Positions 17,483-25,527 of a stretch of 64,000 nucleotides of DNA are shown here, piece after piece. This DNA is from Calditrichota bacterium. GTDB lineage: Bacteria > Electryoneota > RPQS01. The stretch spans positions 620,001-684,000 of the forward strand of contig JACJVZ010000002.1 in the NCBI GenBank assembly GCA_020637445.1, given 5' to 3'. Under the pieces are notes generated by a model. It did not search any database, was not told the origin of the DNA, and saw only the letters and a list, made by a program, of their open reading frames with translations. Within the stretch, counting starts at the first letter, position 1, and the number at the start of each line of letters is the position of its first letter. The translations under genes and the position numbers were made by a program.

Positions 17483-17890
17483 CTAATTTAACATTGTAAT
17501 ACCGCTCAAATCAACCTGAAATCTCGTATGATTCTGGTCGTTGGCAGTCACGAATATCATGTATTCCTGTCCGCCGTGGCTTGAACGGTACTGAAAATCA
17601 TCAAAGTTGTCGCCTTCCGGGTACACCATGTAGATGTTGCCGTTGGGATCTTCAAGATCGGCGGAAAGACGAGCCACGCTGTTGCGAGTCGCATTCGGAA
17701 ACGCGCCGTAATCAATCTCGTAGATAGAAAGCGCCGAGCGAAACGTCTGGACGTCCGCGATCGCCGCGGCGACGCGGGCGCGGTCCGTGGCTCCGAAAAC
17801 TCGCGGCACGATAACCATCGAGAGCACGCCGATGATAACGCAGACAAGCTGCAATTCAAGTAATGTGAATCCTCTTTCAATCCTACGCAT
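17483..17890 (-). CDS. Type IV pilin-like / type II pseudopilin
   Basis: The 135-residue protein opens with a short basic leader and the prepilin motif RGFTLLELQLVCVIIGVLSM, cleaved after Gly and methylated on Phe, with the conserved Glu at +5 of the mature chain. The hydrophobic helix is followed by an alpha-helix and a small globular head (DYGAFPNATRNS, DPNGNIYMVYPEGD) similar to GspG/PilA-type minor subunits. GGAGG five bases before ATG is a strong ribosome site. It stands alone with no secretion-machine genes nearby, so the assembly system must be encoded elsewhere. Confidence 0.85.
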   Translation of the reverse strand: MRRIERGFTLLELQLVCVIIGVLSMVIVPRVFGATDRARVAAAIADVQTFRSALSIYEIDYGAFPNATRNSVARLSADLEDPNGNIYMVYPEGDNFDDFQYRSSHGGQEYMIFVTANDQNHTRFQVDLSGITMLN

Positions 17891-18027
17891 ACTAACCTCC
17901 GTGTGGCTTCCGCAACATGAAAGAGCAACATGCGTACCATAGTAGGTATGGCGAACCTATTGAGTATTCGGGGCTAATTCAGCCGTTTTCGGGAATCATT
18001 TTTCGCAGTCGTTGAATTGAGCCAACA

Positions 18028-18058
18028 CGTGGTGCAAATCAACCGGTCAAATGAACCA
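18028..18058 (-). promoter_or_regulatory. Shared 31-base upstream motif, copy 2
   Basis: Same layout as 6955-6985 with only the six central bases and one flank differing. It lies about 140 bases before the pseudopilin start. The 303-base gap 17891-18193 otherwise holds only the terminator at 18144-18172. Confidence 0.4.
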
Positions 18059-18143
18059 ACTGAAGCGCGAAGAATGCTCCATATGAACGAGGAACCCACA
18101 GGCGAGGGGCAGACCGAATATGCAAACTCCCGAGCGGAAATGC

Positions 18144-18172
18144 AAACGGGGCCGCGTAAAACGGCCCCGTTT
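18144..18172 (-). terminator. Terminator after the five-repeat Cys-rich gene
   Basis: AAACGGGGCCG/CGGCCCCGTTT (11 bp, 7-base loop) lies 22 bases after the stop codon at 18194. Confidence 0.75.
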
Positions 18173-18193
18173 GTTCGTTAGCGCTCGGTTTTG

Positions 18194-21181
18194 TTATTCT
18201 TTGGGAACAACAAGACTCGGTGTGATCGGTTTAATAGCCGCGGCCGGCGAATCTACGCACGGCGGATGATTGTAGCGGCAATAGGCCACCACCTGATAAA
18301 TGTAGACTTCTTCCACTCCGAAACTCAGAATGTTCTGGTGAATGAAGAACGTATCCACCGTGGAGGCGATGTAGTTGGCCGGAGTGACAATCACCGGGTT
18401 GTTGTTTTGGCTCGTACGATAGATGCGGTATTCGTCCGCTCCCGGAACCGGCGGCCAATAGAGCACGACGTTCACGAGCGAGTCGGCTCCCGAAAGCGAG
18501 TCCGGATAGTGAATCACCAAACTGTCCGGCGCTTCACAAACCACGGGTTCACACGGCGAGCATGCCGCGGCGAGAATATAGTTCCAGCAATTCACCAGAG
18601 TCAATCCGGTCGGTGCAAACGACACGTTGTATTCTCCGACCGGCAAGCAAACGGAGAGACACTGTGTCCCTTGGCAGCCGACGATTAACCTGCAATCGAC
18701 GATGTCGCGCGGATGACACGGATCGTCCAGACTCGGACCGCGAGTGAAGATCGTCAGATAGCCGTCGAATTCACTGGCGACACACAGGCGCACCTGCTGC
18801 GGAGCGTCTTCAATTCTGAGGTGATACCAATCGGAGTCCGTGTAGTTGGGATCAGAGTAGCCCGTTCCGCAATAGATGTCTCCGCAGCGCAACGGCAGGA
18901 ACTCTGTGTAACGAGAATCGCAGCCGCCATCGGTCGTGTCGACAAACGAAGGACACGGTTCGTTTTCGTGCAAGGCATTCGTCGGACATTCGAGCGTGCA
19001 CGGAGGTCCGCACTCACACTGTTCACATCCGATTAACAGAATGTATGGCCCTTGCGAGCCGTTTTCGCCGTAGACTCTTATGAAATAGAGTCCCGGTTCG
19101 AGGCAGGCGGTAACCAATTCGGGGTCTTCGCCTGCGCCGCTGTTCAGATCGACGGCAAGCTCAGTCAAGCAGTCGCCGGTCCAAAGTTCAATCGCGGGAT
19201 TCAGACCGTGACCGAACGGATACCAGCCGGGCGTATCGTCGCCGAAGACATTCAAGAAAAGCTGAGTGCATTCTGTGACCTGCAGCATGTACCAATCTTG
19301 ATCGGGAGCCGCGGCACCGACGATTTCGCCGCAGACTCCGTCACCGCAGTGCAAGAGTTCGTTGCTTGTTCCGCAGGTGTTATTCAACGGTTCCACGTCG
19401 AGATCAGGATAAGGACAGCTCGCGCATGGTTCGCACGATGTTGCCAGAATATATGGACCCGTTGTGAAATCTTCCTCTTGAACCATGATGTGGTAGATTC
19501 CCGGAGCCAGACAGATTTCGAGATGCGCATCTTCTCCGACGCCGCCCGCAGTGTCGGTCGCGAGGATATTCACACAACCCAAGTCCGCGACGCGTACCAT
19601 CGGATCTAAACCTTGGCCGAAGGGATACCAACCCGGCGTGTCATCACCGAAAACGTCGATCTTTAGAAGCATCGAATCGGGACCGGGGACGGAGATTAGA
19701 TACCAATCGGCGTCGGTGACGGCACTGATGTCGCCGCATAGTGTGTCGCCGCAAACCATCTGCGGATTGTTGGTTCCGCAAGAGTTGTTGATCCCTTCGT
19801 TGTCACGGTTCTCATAGTCGCAGGTCGCGGGGCACTCGCAGGGCTCACACGAGGTCGCGATGATGTACGGCCCGGAATTCCCCGCGGGGAATTCGCTGGT
19901 CACCAGCAATCTGTAGAGTCCCGGCTCGAGACAAACTGTTACACGCGGGTCGTCGCCGACTCCGCTGTTCAAGTCCGACGCGACAAGTGAGCTGCAATTT
20001 ATGTCGTAGAGATATATCGCGGGATCCAACCCTTGGCCGAACGGATAGTAGCCCGGTGTACTGCCGCCGAAAATGTCGATGGTGACGTTTTGACAACCGT
20101 TGCCGAAGACGTCAAGATAGTAGTAGTCATTTCTGGCAAGTTCGGCGAATCCGCACAACGTGTCGCCGCATGTGACTATGCCGCCGCCGCTTGAACAGAC
20201 GTCGTTGATTTCGATGTCTTGACTCGGATACGGACACTCGGGACACGCACATTGCGCGCACCACTCCCACAGTTCGTACGGACCGGACGTGTTGACTCCT
20301 TCGACGAGAATGTAATACGTTCCGGCAGGCAGACACGTTGACTCTATGTATGCATCAAAGCCGCCGGGGATCCCTGTTTCATCCTGCATCAGCATCGTCG
20401 TGCAATCGGAATTCCATAGTGAAACTCTGGGCTGCAAACCTTGTCCGAAGGTGGAATGTCCCGCTGCGTCATTTCCGGCAATGCCGATGTTTAAGATTGC
20501 GCATGGGAACTGCGTGAAGCTGATGCGGTACCAATCGCGGTCGCCGGGATCCGAAATCACGCCGCAAAGGGTGTCGTTGCACGTGATATTCGCTGTCGTC
20601 GTCGCGCAGGTGTCATTTGAAGGCTCGTAGTCGCGACTTTCGAACGGACAGCTATTGTCACAAAGAGTGTTGGGGCATACGTCCGCGCCCTGAACGACAT
20701 TCAAGACGTAGTTCCCGAAGTTGTTCGGCCCGAGACCGCCGTCGACCACGATGTAGTATGTGCTGCCGGGCGCCACGGTAACACCGGAGCAGCAAGCATC
20801 ATCACCGCACACGTCATCACTGCAGCAGACCAACACGCCGCCTTGACTGGGACAACCTCGCCAAATAGTGAGCGCCGTGTTAAAGGATGATCCGCACAGC
20901 GAAAAGGTCAGAACAGACGTCGTGTTTGGAGTCATGGTATACACGACATCGCGGGCGTTTGAGTTTGGCTGACACTGAACAGGGTAGTCGTTGTTGTATC
21001 CGGACGTTGTGCCCATGTCACAGAAGGGAAGGGACGTGATCGGAAAGGCTGTGGAGCACACATCTCCGCCCTGATCCAGAGGGTCATTCGGATTTCGTTG
21101 ATCTTCGGTGTTTGCTGCCATTGCTGACATGTTCAGACACAGGCAGACCACCAGCCCCCAAAAAATTTGACATCGTTTCAT
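18194..21181 (-). CDS. Secreted Cys-rich protein with five tandem PPC-like repeats
   Basis: The 995-residue product starts at an ATG with GGGAG eight bases upstream. Signal peptide residues 1-23 (ending in AMA). An N-terminal PPC-like domain (LPFCDMGTTSGY, DVVYTMTP, YYIVVDGG) is followed by about five repeats of 130-140 residues. Each contains D-N-x-C, a CGDTLCG or similar loop, a DWY strand, FGQGLDP and a YxLxxxCxxCxCP end. The conserved Cys pairs imply internal disulfides. The last 90 residues are the same Ig-like module (PDSLVIHYPD, YRIYRTSQ) as in three other proteins here. No canonical sorting domain and no enzyme motif. Likely an extended surface or extracellular structural protein. Confidence 0.78.
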   Translation of the reverse strand: MKRCQIFWGLVVCLCLNMSAMAANTEDQRNPNDPLDQGGDVCSTAFPITSLPFCDMGTTSGYNNDYPVQCQPNSNARDVVYTMTPNTTSVLTFSLCGSSFNTALTIWRGCPSQGGVLVCCSDDVCGDDACCSGVTVAPGSTYYIVVDGGLGPNNFGNYVLNVVQGADVCPNTLCDNSCPFESRDYEPSNDTCATTTANITCNDTLCGVISDPGDRDWYRISFTQFPCAILNIGIAGNDAAGHSTFGQGLQPRVSLWNSDCTTMLMQDETGIPGGFDAYIESTCLPAGTYYILVEGVNTSGPYELWEWCAQCACPECPYPSQDIEINDVCSSGGGIVTCGDTLCGFAELARNDYYYLDVFGNGCQNVTIDIFGGSTPGYYPFGQGLDPAIYLYDINCSSLVASDLNSGVGDDPRVTVCLEPGLYRLLVTSEFPAGNSGPYIIATSCEPCECPATCDYENRDNEGINNSCGTNNPQMVCGDTLCGDISAVTDADWYLISVPGPDSMLLKIDVFGDDTPGWYPFGQGLDPMVRVADLGCVNILATDTAGGVGEDAHLEICLAPGIYHIMVQEEDFTTGPYILATSCEPCASCPYPDLDVEPLNNTCGTSNELLHCGDGVCGEIVGAAAPDQDWYMLQVTECTQLFLNVFGDDTPGWYPFGHGLNPAIELWTGDCLTELAVDLNSGAGEDPELVTACLEPGLYFIRVYGENGSQGPYILLIGCEQCECGPPCTLECPTNALHENEPCPSFVDTTDGGCDSRYTEFLPLRCGDIYCGTGYSDPNYTDSDWYHLRIEDAPQQVRLCVASEFDGYLTIFTRGPSLDDPCHPRDIVDCRLIVGCQGTQCLSVCLPVGEYNVSFAPTGLTLVNCWNYILAAACSPCEPVVCEAPDSLVIHYPDSLSGADSLVNVVLYWPPVPGADEYRIYRTSQNNNPVIVTPANYIASTVDTFFIHQNILSFGVEEVYIYQVVAYCRYNHPPCVDSPAAAIKPITPSLVVPKE

Positions 21182-21236
21182 CTTGATTTCTCCCGATTTA
21201 ATCACAATTTGCCGTTTGTACACACGATGCTCGTCT

Positions 21237-21265
21237 ATAATACATAATAAAACAGCTTGCACCAA
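21237..21265 (-). promoter_or_regulatory. Promoter overlapping an upstream terminator
   Basis: Minus-strand TTGGTG (21265-21260), 17 bases, TATTAT (21242-21237). The -35 lies inside the hairpin that ends the PPIase transcript, so termination and initiation share the same DNA. Confidence 0.45.
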
Positions 21266-21279
21266 TGGTGCAAGCTGTT
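21251..21279 (-). terminator. Terminator after the PPIase gene
   Basis: A perfect 13-bp stem AACAGCTTGCACC/GGTGCAAGCTGTT with a 3-base loop is followed by TTATTATG on the minus strand. Confidence 0.8.
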
Positions 21280-21381
21280 ATCGACAATAAAAAATATTAC
21301 AGATTCAATCTGTTTTCGGCGCCAATACTCTTAATAGAGTAGGCATCTGGCAAGAGACCTAAGCCCTTGGACGTGCTATTC

Positions 21382-22071
21382 TTACAGACCGGCGTCCTTG
21401 CGGCTCATGATCTTGACGGATTTCATGTAGACCTTGTTGACCGGAGCGGAGCCCTGAACCGGGGTGTTGGCGATCTGATCGACGATTTCCATGCCTTTGA
21501 TGGTCTTGCCGAACACGGTGTACTGTTTGTCGAGATGCGGTGTTGCGACGTGGCAGATGAAGAACTGCGAACCCGCGCTGTTCGGATCGGGTGTACGTGC
21601 CATCGAGAGCGTACCGGGTTCATGATGACGATCGTTGAACTCCGCATTTACATTCCAGCCCGGACCGCCCTGGCCCGTGCCCGTGGGATCGCCGCCTTGG
21701 ATCATGAAGCCTTTGATCACGCGGTGGAAAATCACGTTGTCATAGTAGTGGTGATCGGCCAGCCACTTAAAGTTACGCACGTGGTTCGGAGCGACGTCGG
21801 GATAAAACTCGCAAACGATCGTGCCCTTGATCGGGCCGCCATCTTGTTCGATTTCAATCACGGCGACGCTGTCGCCATCCACCGGGTAATCGGCGGGCCA
21901 CTTCTCAAGTTTCGGGGTATCAGACATCGGCTTGGCTTGCTCCGTTTCGTTCTTGACTTCGTCTTTTTTCATTTCAGTTTTAGCCGCCGCGTTGTCCGCG
22001 GTCTTGTCGGCCTTGCCGCATCCCGCGAAGGCAATGCCCGCGGCGATCAGCACGATCATCAAAGTTTTCAT
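21382..22071 (-). CDS. Cyclophilin-type peptidyl-prolyl isomerase, lipoprotein
   Basis: The 229-residue product has a lipoprotein signal with lipobox AFAGC, a charged linker (residues 20-50), and a full cyclophilin domain. Family motifs are visible: VIFHRVIKGFMIQGGDPTGT with the catalytic Arg, the GSQFFI strand, and YTVFGKTIKGMEIVD. It would catalyse proline isomerisation and help fold proteins in the periplasm. This fits a genome with many large secreted beta-rich proteins. Monocistronic with its own terminator. Confidence 0.92.
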   Translation of the reverse strand: MKTLMIVLIAAGIAFAGCGKADKTADNAAAKTEMKKDEVKNETEQAKPMSDTPKLEKWPADYPVDGDSVAVIEIEQDGGPIKGTIVCEFYPDVAPNHVRNFKWLADHHYYDNVIFHRVIKGFMIQGGDPTGTGQGGPGWNVNAEFNDRHHEPGTLSMARTPDPNSAGSQFFICHVATPHLDKQYTVFGKTIKGMEIVDQIANTPVQGSAPVNKVYMKSVKIMSRKDAGL

Positions 22072-22117
22072 GGCGAATCCTCTGTTATGTTGAGTTGATG
22101 AAAATTCTGCTCTGAGT

Positions 22118-22509
22118 TTCTGTCATCCTCTGTAAGGATCTATTCAAGCGGCTCGCTCAATTGTGCTTCAGTGAACCAGCTTTCCGCAAAGTCAATCCAT
22201 CCGGGATTAAACTCATCAATCATGCGCAGTTTTCGTTCCCGGTAGAAGGTCTTGATTTCTTTTTCTCGTGAAATAGCGTCTCATGCGTATTGATATCGCT
22301 CGTAGTACACCAATCTATTGATATTGTACTTGGCCGCGAAAATACTGCCTATGCCGCGTTTGTGCCGAAACATCCGATTTCCGATATTGTTCGTTATTCC
22401 GGTGTAAAGTCTGCGGGAATGACTGGCAATAATGTAGACGGTGAACATCTTGTCGGAGACTCTCCGGTCTTCGAGTGCTTTGAGTAGTTCCTTACATAGG
22501 ATGACAGAA
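22118..22509 (-). mobile_element. GIY-YIG nuclease mini-element with inverted repeat ends
   Basis: The left end (22118-22148) and the reverse complement of the right end (22480-22509) share about 26 of 30 positions. Both read TTCTGTCATCCT, one variable base, TGTAAGGA, then a variable CTATTCAA-like end. The only gene between them is a GIY-YIG nuclease reading frame, and the left repeat supplies its last codons and stop. Total length is 392 bp. The architecture parallels the two DUF559 elements in this window, although the ends are unrelated in sequence. Confidence 0.6.
22140..22448 (-). pseudogene. GIY-YIG endonuclease with one in-frame stop
   Basis: Translation from the ATG at 22448 gives MFTVYIIASHS, LYTGITNN, RLVYYERYQYA, then TGA at codon 56 (22283-22281). 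It continues in the same frame as DAISREKEIKTFYR to a natural stop at codon 103. The whole frame matches small single-domain GIY-YIG proteins of the UPF0213/YhbQ type, including the Y-I and YTG signature strands and the later REK motif. A single CGA-to-TGA change would explain the stop. It is either a recent pseudogene or an assembly or strain-level variant. Confidence 0.75.
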
Positions 22510-22545
22510 GGGGAGAACTCCTGACTGCACGGTAATCAGTGAAAA

Positions 22546-23307
22546 CTAAACCAACAGTATCGGTCCCACGGTCTTTTGTGCGGTGAGGTGCACGGCGATT
22601 TCGGGATTGTCCAGTGCCGTGCGCGCGCTGTCGCGGGCCAGATCGGGATGGTTGTTTTCCTCGGAGAGATGGGCAAGCACGACGTGTTTCATTTGCCGTT
22701 CTTGACAAGCACGCAATACTTCCGCCGTTTGCCGGTTGGAAAGGTGGCCCGTGCTGCCCGCAATGCGAATCTTCAGAAGCTCAGGATAGGGACCCGTGCG
22801 CAAAAGCTCTTCGTCATGGTTGCTCTCAATGACCGCAATCGTTGAATCCGTGAAGGCCGTGTGAAGTTCGGGCGAGACTTCGCCCAAGTCCGTTGCGACG
22901 GTGACGGTTTCGTTGCCGCAATGAATCGAATAGGCTACGGGTTCGGCGGCATCATGAGACACCGAATGCGCACGCACCGTGAACGGTCCGACGTCGACCG
23001 TGCTGCCGTTCATGGGAAAGGCTTTTTGCTTGCGCATGAATCCCGGCGAAAGCGCGGTCAAGGTACCCGCCGTAGCATACACCGGACACTGAGCTTTTTT
23101 GAGCAAACTATCGAGTCCCCGAGTGTGATCCGTGTGTTCGTGAGTGATGAATACGGCGCTGATCTGCTCGGGCTTTTCACGGAGTTCGTTCAGGGCAAAA
23201 ATCAGCCCGCGAATGCCGAGACCCACGTCAACCAAAATGCGAGTCTCGCCGTCGCGAAGAAAAAGGGCGTTGGCTTTGGAACCGGAAGCTAATACCGATA
23301 TCTGCAA
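22546..23307 (-). CDS. MBL-fold metallohydrolase, YycJ/WalJ-like
   Basis: The 253-residue cytoplasmic protein opens with ISVLASGSKANALFL, as in YycJ-type beta-lactamase-fold proteins. It carries the metal motif HEHTDH near residue 56, a later SHD (about 118), ATDLGEV with the bridging Asp, and a C-terminal HLS. YycJ relatives are 5'-3' exonuclease-like or DNA-repair-associated hydrolases; the substrate here is not known. No partner genes are coupled to it; the GIY-YIG element lies just downstream. Confidence 0.82.
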   Translation of the reverse strand: MQISVLASGSKANALFLRDGETRILVDVGLGIRGLIFALNELREKPEQISAVFITHEHTDHTRGLDSLLKKAQCPVYATAGTLTALSPGFMRKQKAFPMNGSTVDVGPFTVRAHSVSHDAAEPVAYSIHCGNETVTVATDLGEVSPELHTAFTDSTIAVIESNHDEELLRTGPYPELLKIRIAGSTGHLSNRQTAEVLRACQERQMKHVVLAHLSEENNHPDLARDSARTALDNPEIAVHLTAQKTVGPILLV

Positions 23308-23309
23308 AA

Positions 23310-23337
23310 GAGGAAATTGGAAAGAGGAAAGAGGAAA
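23310..23337. repeat. Heptanucleotide tandem repeat (GAGGAAA type)
   Basis: Four consecutive 7-base units: GAGGAAA, TTGGAAA, GAGGAAA, GAGGAAA. A similar short run lies at about 28391-28410. One of several 7-base arrays between genes in this window. Confidence 0.6.
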
Positions 23338-23342
23338 ACGGT

Positions 23343-23858
23343 CTACTTTTGAACGACGAGCGTATCAGCCAGAATGTCGTGCAAGGCTTGCTTCTTTTCG
23401 GTGAAGGCTGCCATCAGGAAGCCGATGCCAAGAATGATCGCGCTCAAATACTTTCCGAAATAGCGACCCGAGGCGCGCGCAAAACTGATGCGGCGGTAGC
23501 TTTCATCCGTGACCACAATTCCAATGGCCATCTTGCCGATTGTGGCTTGCCTAAACGAACTTTCAAACAGTGAGAAGTAGAGCCACTGGATGATCATACC
23601 GAAACCGTAGCTCAACGTGAAGCCATCGAATTTGAATTTCCATGTCAGCGGAACACTGACGATGGAGATGATCAGGCCGTCTATGATCACCGCCAAAACA
23701 CGCCGCCAAAATCCGGCGTACTGAACGGGCGCGACGTTGAGCGACTTATTTTGCTCCTCTTGGGCGGCTTGCTGTGCCGGCGCATTTAACTCGCGCCCAC
23801 AAACGGAGCAGTACTGCGCGTCGTCGGGATTGGGTTTACCGCAATGTGGACAGAACAT
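23343..23858 (-). CDS. Zinc-ribbon RDD-family membrane protein
   Basis: The 171-residue product begins with a four-Cys zinc ribbon (CPHCGKPNPDDAQYCSVCGR), a linker, and then an RDD domain. That domain has FWRRVLAVIIDGLI with the Arg-Asp pair, two to three hydrophobic segments, and the TIGKMAIGIVV motif. RDD proteins are integral membrane proteins, some linked to ion transport; the role of this one is unknown. A second zinc-ribbon RDD gene (24857) and a zinc-ribbon small membrane protein (23970) are close by in the same direction. Confidence 0.8.
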   Translation of the reverse strand: MFCPHCGKPNPDDAQYCSVCGRELNAPAQQAAQEEQNKSLNVAPVQYAGFWRRVLAVIIDGLIISIVSVPLTWKFKFDGFTLSYGFGMIIQWLYFSLFESSFRQATIGKMAIGIVVTDESYRRISFARASGRYFGKYLSAIILGIGFLMAAFTEKKQALHDILADTLVVQK

Positions 23859-23870
23859 GGGTCAAACTCC

Positions 23871-23898
23871 AAAATTGAAAATAGAAAATGGCAAAAAG
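23871..23898. repeat. Heptanucleotide tandem repeat (AAAATxG type)
   Basis: Units AAAATTG, AAAATAG, AAAATGG, CAAAAAG directly upstream of the zinc-ribbon RDD gene. Confidence 0.5.
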
Positions 23899-23921
23899 AG
23901 AACGAAAGGTCGCGACAACTT

Positions 23922-23966
23922 TCAGATTCCGGCGGGGAACCGCTGCGCTAAATCCCCGCTCGGCGA
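23922..23966. repeat. Palindromic REP-like repeat, copy 2
   Basis: Same ends as 16418-16466 with a loop shorter by about four bases. Here it lies in the gap between two zinc-ribbon genes and ends four bases before the stop codon of the gene at 23970. Confidence 0.65.
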
Positions 23967-23969
23967 AAG

Positions 23970-24287
23970 CTATTTTTTGTAGGGATTGCCGGCGTAGGCG
24001 TTGATGATGCAGATGAGATGTAAGATCGCACCGGGAATCCAGAGCATGAAATATCCCACCGCGACGGCGGCCATCCAAATCAAGCCGCGCAGAATTTTGC
24101 CGCGGTAAATTTGGCCCACGCCGGGAAAAAAGAAACTTAGGACCGCCGCGACGCCGGGATTCCACAACCGCTCTTGCTTTTGTTGTACGACAACCACGGG
24201 ACGGCCGCTGGAGTTTACTTCTACGCCGCACTTAGAGCAGAAATTTGATCCTTTGGGAATTTCGGTGCCGCAGGTTGTACAATGCAT
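23970..24287 (-). CDS. Zinc-ribbon TM2-like small membrane protein
   Basis: The 105-residue protein has an N-terminal zinc ribbon (CTTCGTEIPKGSNFCSKCGV). A C-terminal pair of membrane helices surrounds GVGQIYRGKILRGLIW, typical of TM2-domain proteins. Function unknown. It begins nine bases after the pyrE stop and may be cotranscribed with it. Confidence 0.75.
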   Translation of the reverse strand: MHCTTCGTEIPKGSNFCSKCGVEVNSSGRPVVVVQQKQERLWNPGVAAVLSFFFPGVGQIYRGKILRGLIWMAAVAVGYFMLWIPGAILHLICIINAYAGNPYKK

Positions 24288-24296
24288 GATTAACTC

Positions 24297-24860
24297 TTAC
24301 GTTCTGCTGCCGCGCTTGGCGAGAGGAACGTTTCCCTTGCAGAGCGGACACTCTTCGGCTGAATAGGAGTCGAGCGAGAGCGTCACGACGGCGAAAGGAG
24401 TCGGAGCAAGGTCGGTGTCGCCGCGTTGAATCAGAGCGCCGATGCCTACGACGTTTCCGCCTTCGCGTTTGACGGCTGCCACGACTTCGCCGACCGAGAG
24501 TCCGGTGGTGACGACGTCCTCGCAAATCAGCACGCGCTGCCCGGATTTGATTTGAAACCCGCGCCGCCACTCCATTTTGCCGTCGACTCTTTCAGGAAAG
24601 GCGATGGGAAGTTTCAGTGCTTTGGCGACTTCATGCGCGACCAGCACTCCGCCCGTCAACGGTCCGACGACAATCTCGGCATTTGCTTCGCGAAAATGCT
24701 CGGCAATCGCGCCCGCGATTTGCTCAGTTAGGTCGGGATGTTCCAGCAATCGAAACTTTTCGACATAAACTCCGCTGTGCCGGCCGCTCGAAAGCAGAAA
24801 ATGTCCTTCGAGAAACGCGCCGCAGTCGCGCAATAGTGCGAGTGCCTGGTCTTGGGTCAT
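24297..24860 (-). CDS. pyrE: Orotate phosphoribosyltransferase
   Basis: The 187-residue enzyme of pyrimidine synthesis joins orotate to PRPP to give orotidine monophosphate. Visible are the N-terminal LLSSGRHSGVYVEKF substrate region, IVVGPLTGGVLVAHEVA, and the PRPP-binding loop VLICEDVVTTGLSVGEVV. A C-terminal CPLC pair is common in this branch. The ATG overlaps the stop of the RDD gene upstream (ATGA), so translation is coupled. pyrF, the next enzyme of the pathway, lies 1.2 kb upstream in the same direction. Confidence 0.93.
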   Translation of the reverse strand: MTQDQALALLRDCGAFLEGHFLLSSGRHSGVYVEKFRLLEHPDLTEQIAGAIAEHFREANAEIVVGPLTGGVLVAHEVAKALKLPIAFPERVDGKMEWRRGFQIKSGQRVLICEDVVTTGLSVGEVVAAVKREGGNVVGIGALIQRGDTDLAPTPFAVVTLSLDSYSAEECPLCKGNVPLAKRGSRT

Positions 24861-25483
24861 TCGTAATCGAGCGTGTCGCGTTGATAGACCACAAAGGTGT
24901 CGCACATGATGTCATGCAAACCTTGTTTCTTCTGCGTGAAGCCGATCATGAAGAAACCGATATACAAGATAAATTTGGAGACGATCTTCGAAAAGTAGCG
25001 GCCCGTGGCGCGGGCGAAAGATATCGTGCCGCCATCGCGGCCGATAACCTGCAGTCCGAGCGCCATCTTGCCCAGCGTGCCGCGAGAAGCGGAGCTTTCC
25101 ATCAGCGCATAATACAACCATTGAGCAACCGTCGCGATGAGCCCGATCAAAATCCACGGGAGAATCACGCTCATGATAATCTCGGGATCGGCATCTTCCA
25201 AGTCCGTCAGGTTGCTTAAGGCCATGATGCTGCCCGCATTGAGAAAAAGACCGATCATCACGAAGACGAACAGCACGACTCCGATGACAAGTTGGTCAAT
25301 CAAGAAGGCAAGGTAGCGAATCCAAAAGCCGCCGTAGTGATATCTTTTGGTTTCAGGTCGTACGGCGGCCGGTGCAGCTTGCGAAAGGGCTGCCGCAGGA
25401 GCGGCCGCGCCGATTGCCGACCCACAGGCCGGACAAAATTTTGTGTCGTCGCTAAGTTCTTTACCGCATTTTGTGCAGAACAT
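24857..25483 (-). CDS. Zinc-ribbon RDD-family membrane protein, second copy
   Basis: The 208-residue product starts at the ATG of MFCTKCGKEL (GGAG nine bases upstream). Domain order is the same as in the 23343 gene: four-Cys ribbon (residues 3-22), an Ala/Pro linker, then RDD with FWIRYLAFLIDQLV, three hydrophobic segments and TLGKMALGLQV. The two proteins are paralogous. It is placed between pyrF and pyrE, and its stop overlaps the pyrE start. A role in pyrimidine synthesis is not implied by the sequence. Confidence 0.8.
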   Translation of the reverse strand: MFCTKCGKELSDDTKFCPACGSAIGAAAPAAALSQAAPAAVRPETKRYHYGGFWIRYLAFLIDQLVIGVVLFVFVMIGLFLNAGSIMALSNLTDLEDADPEIIMSVILPWILIGLIATVAQWLYYALMESSASRGTLGKMALGLQVIGRDGGTISFARATGRYFSKIVSKFILYIGFFMIGFTQKKQGLHDIMCDTFVVYQRDTLDYE

Positions 25484-25527
25484 ATTGGGAAACTCCACAC
25501 TAAACGAGTTGATCAGAGTTTTTATTC

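Noticed and set aside
21251..21279. Riboswitch-like leader of the gene at 18194
   Set aside because: The 13-bp hairpin is followed by a T run in the reading direction of the PPIase transcript, so a terminator explains it better, although a promoter overlaps it.
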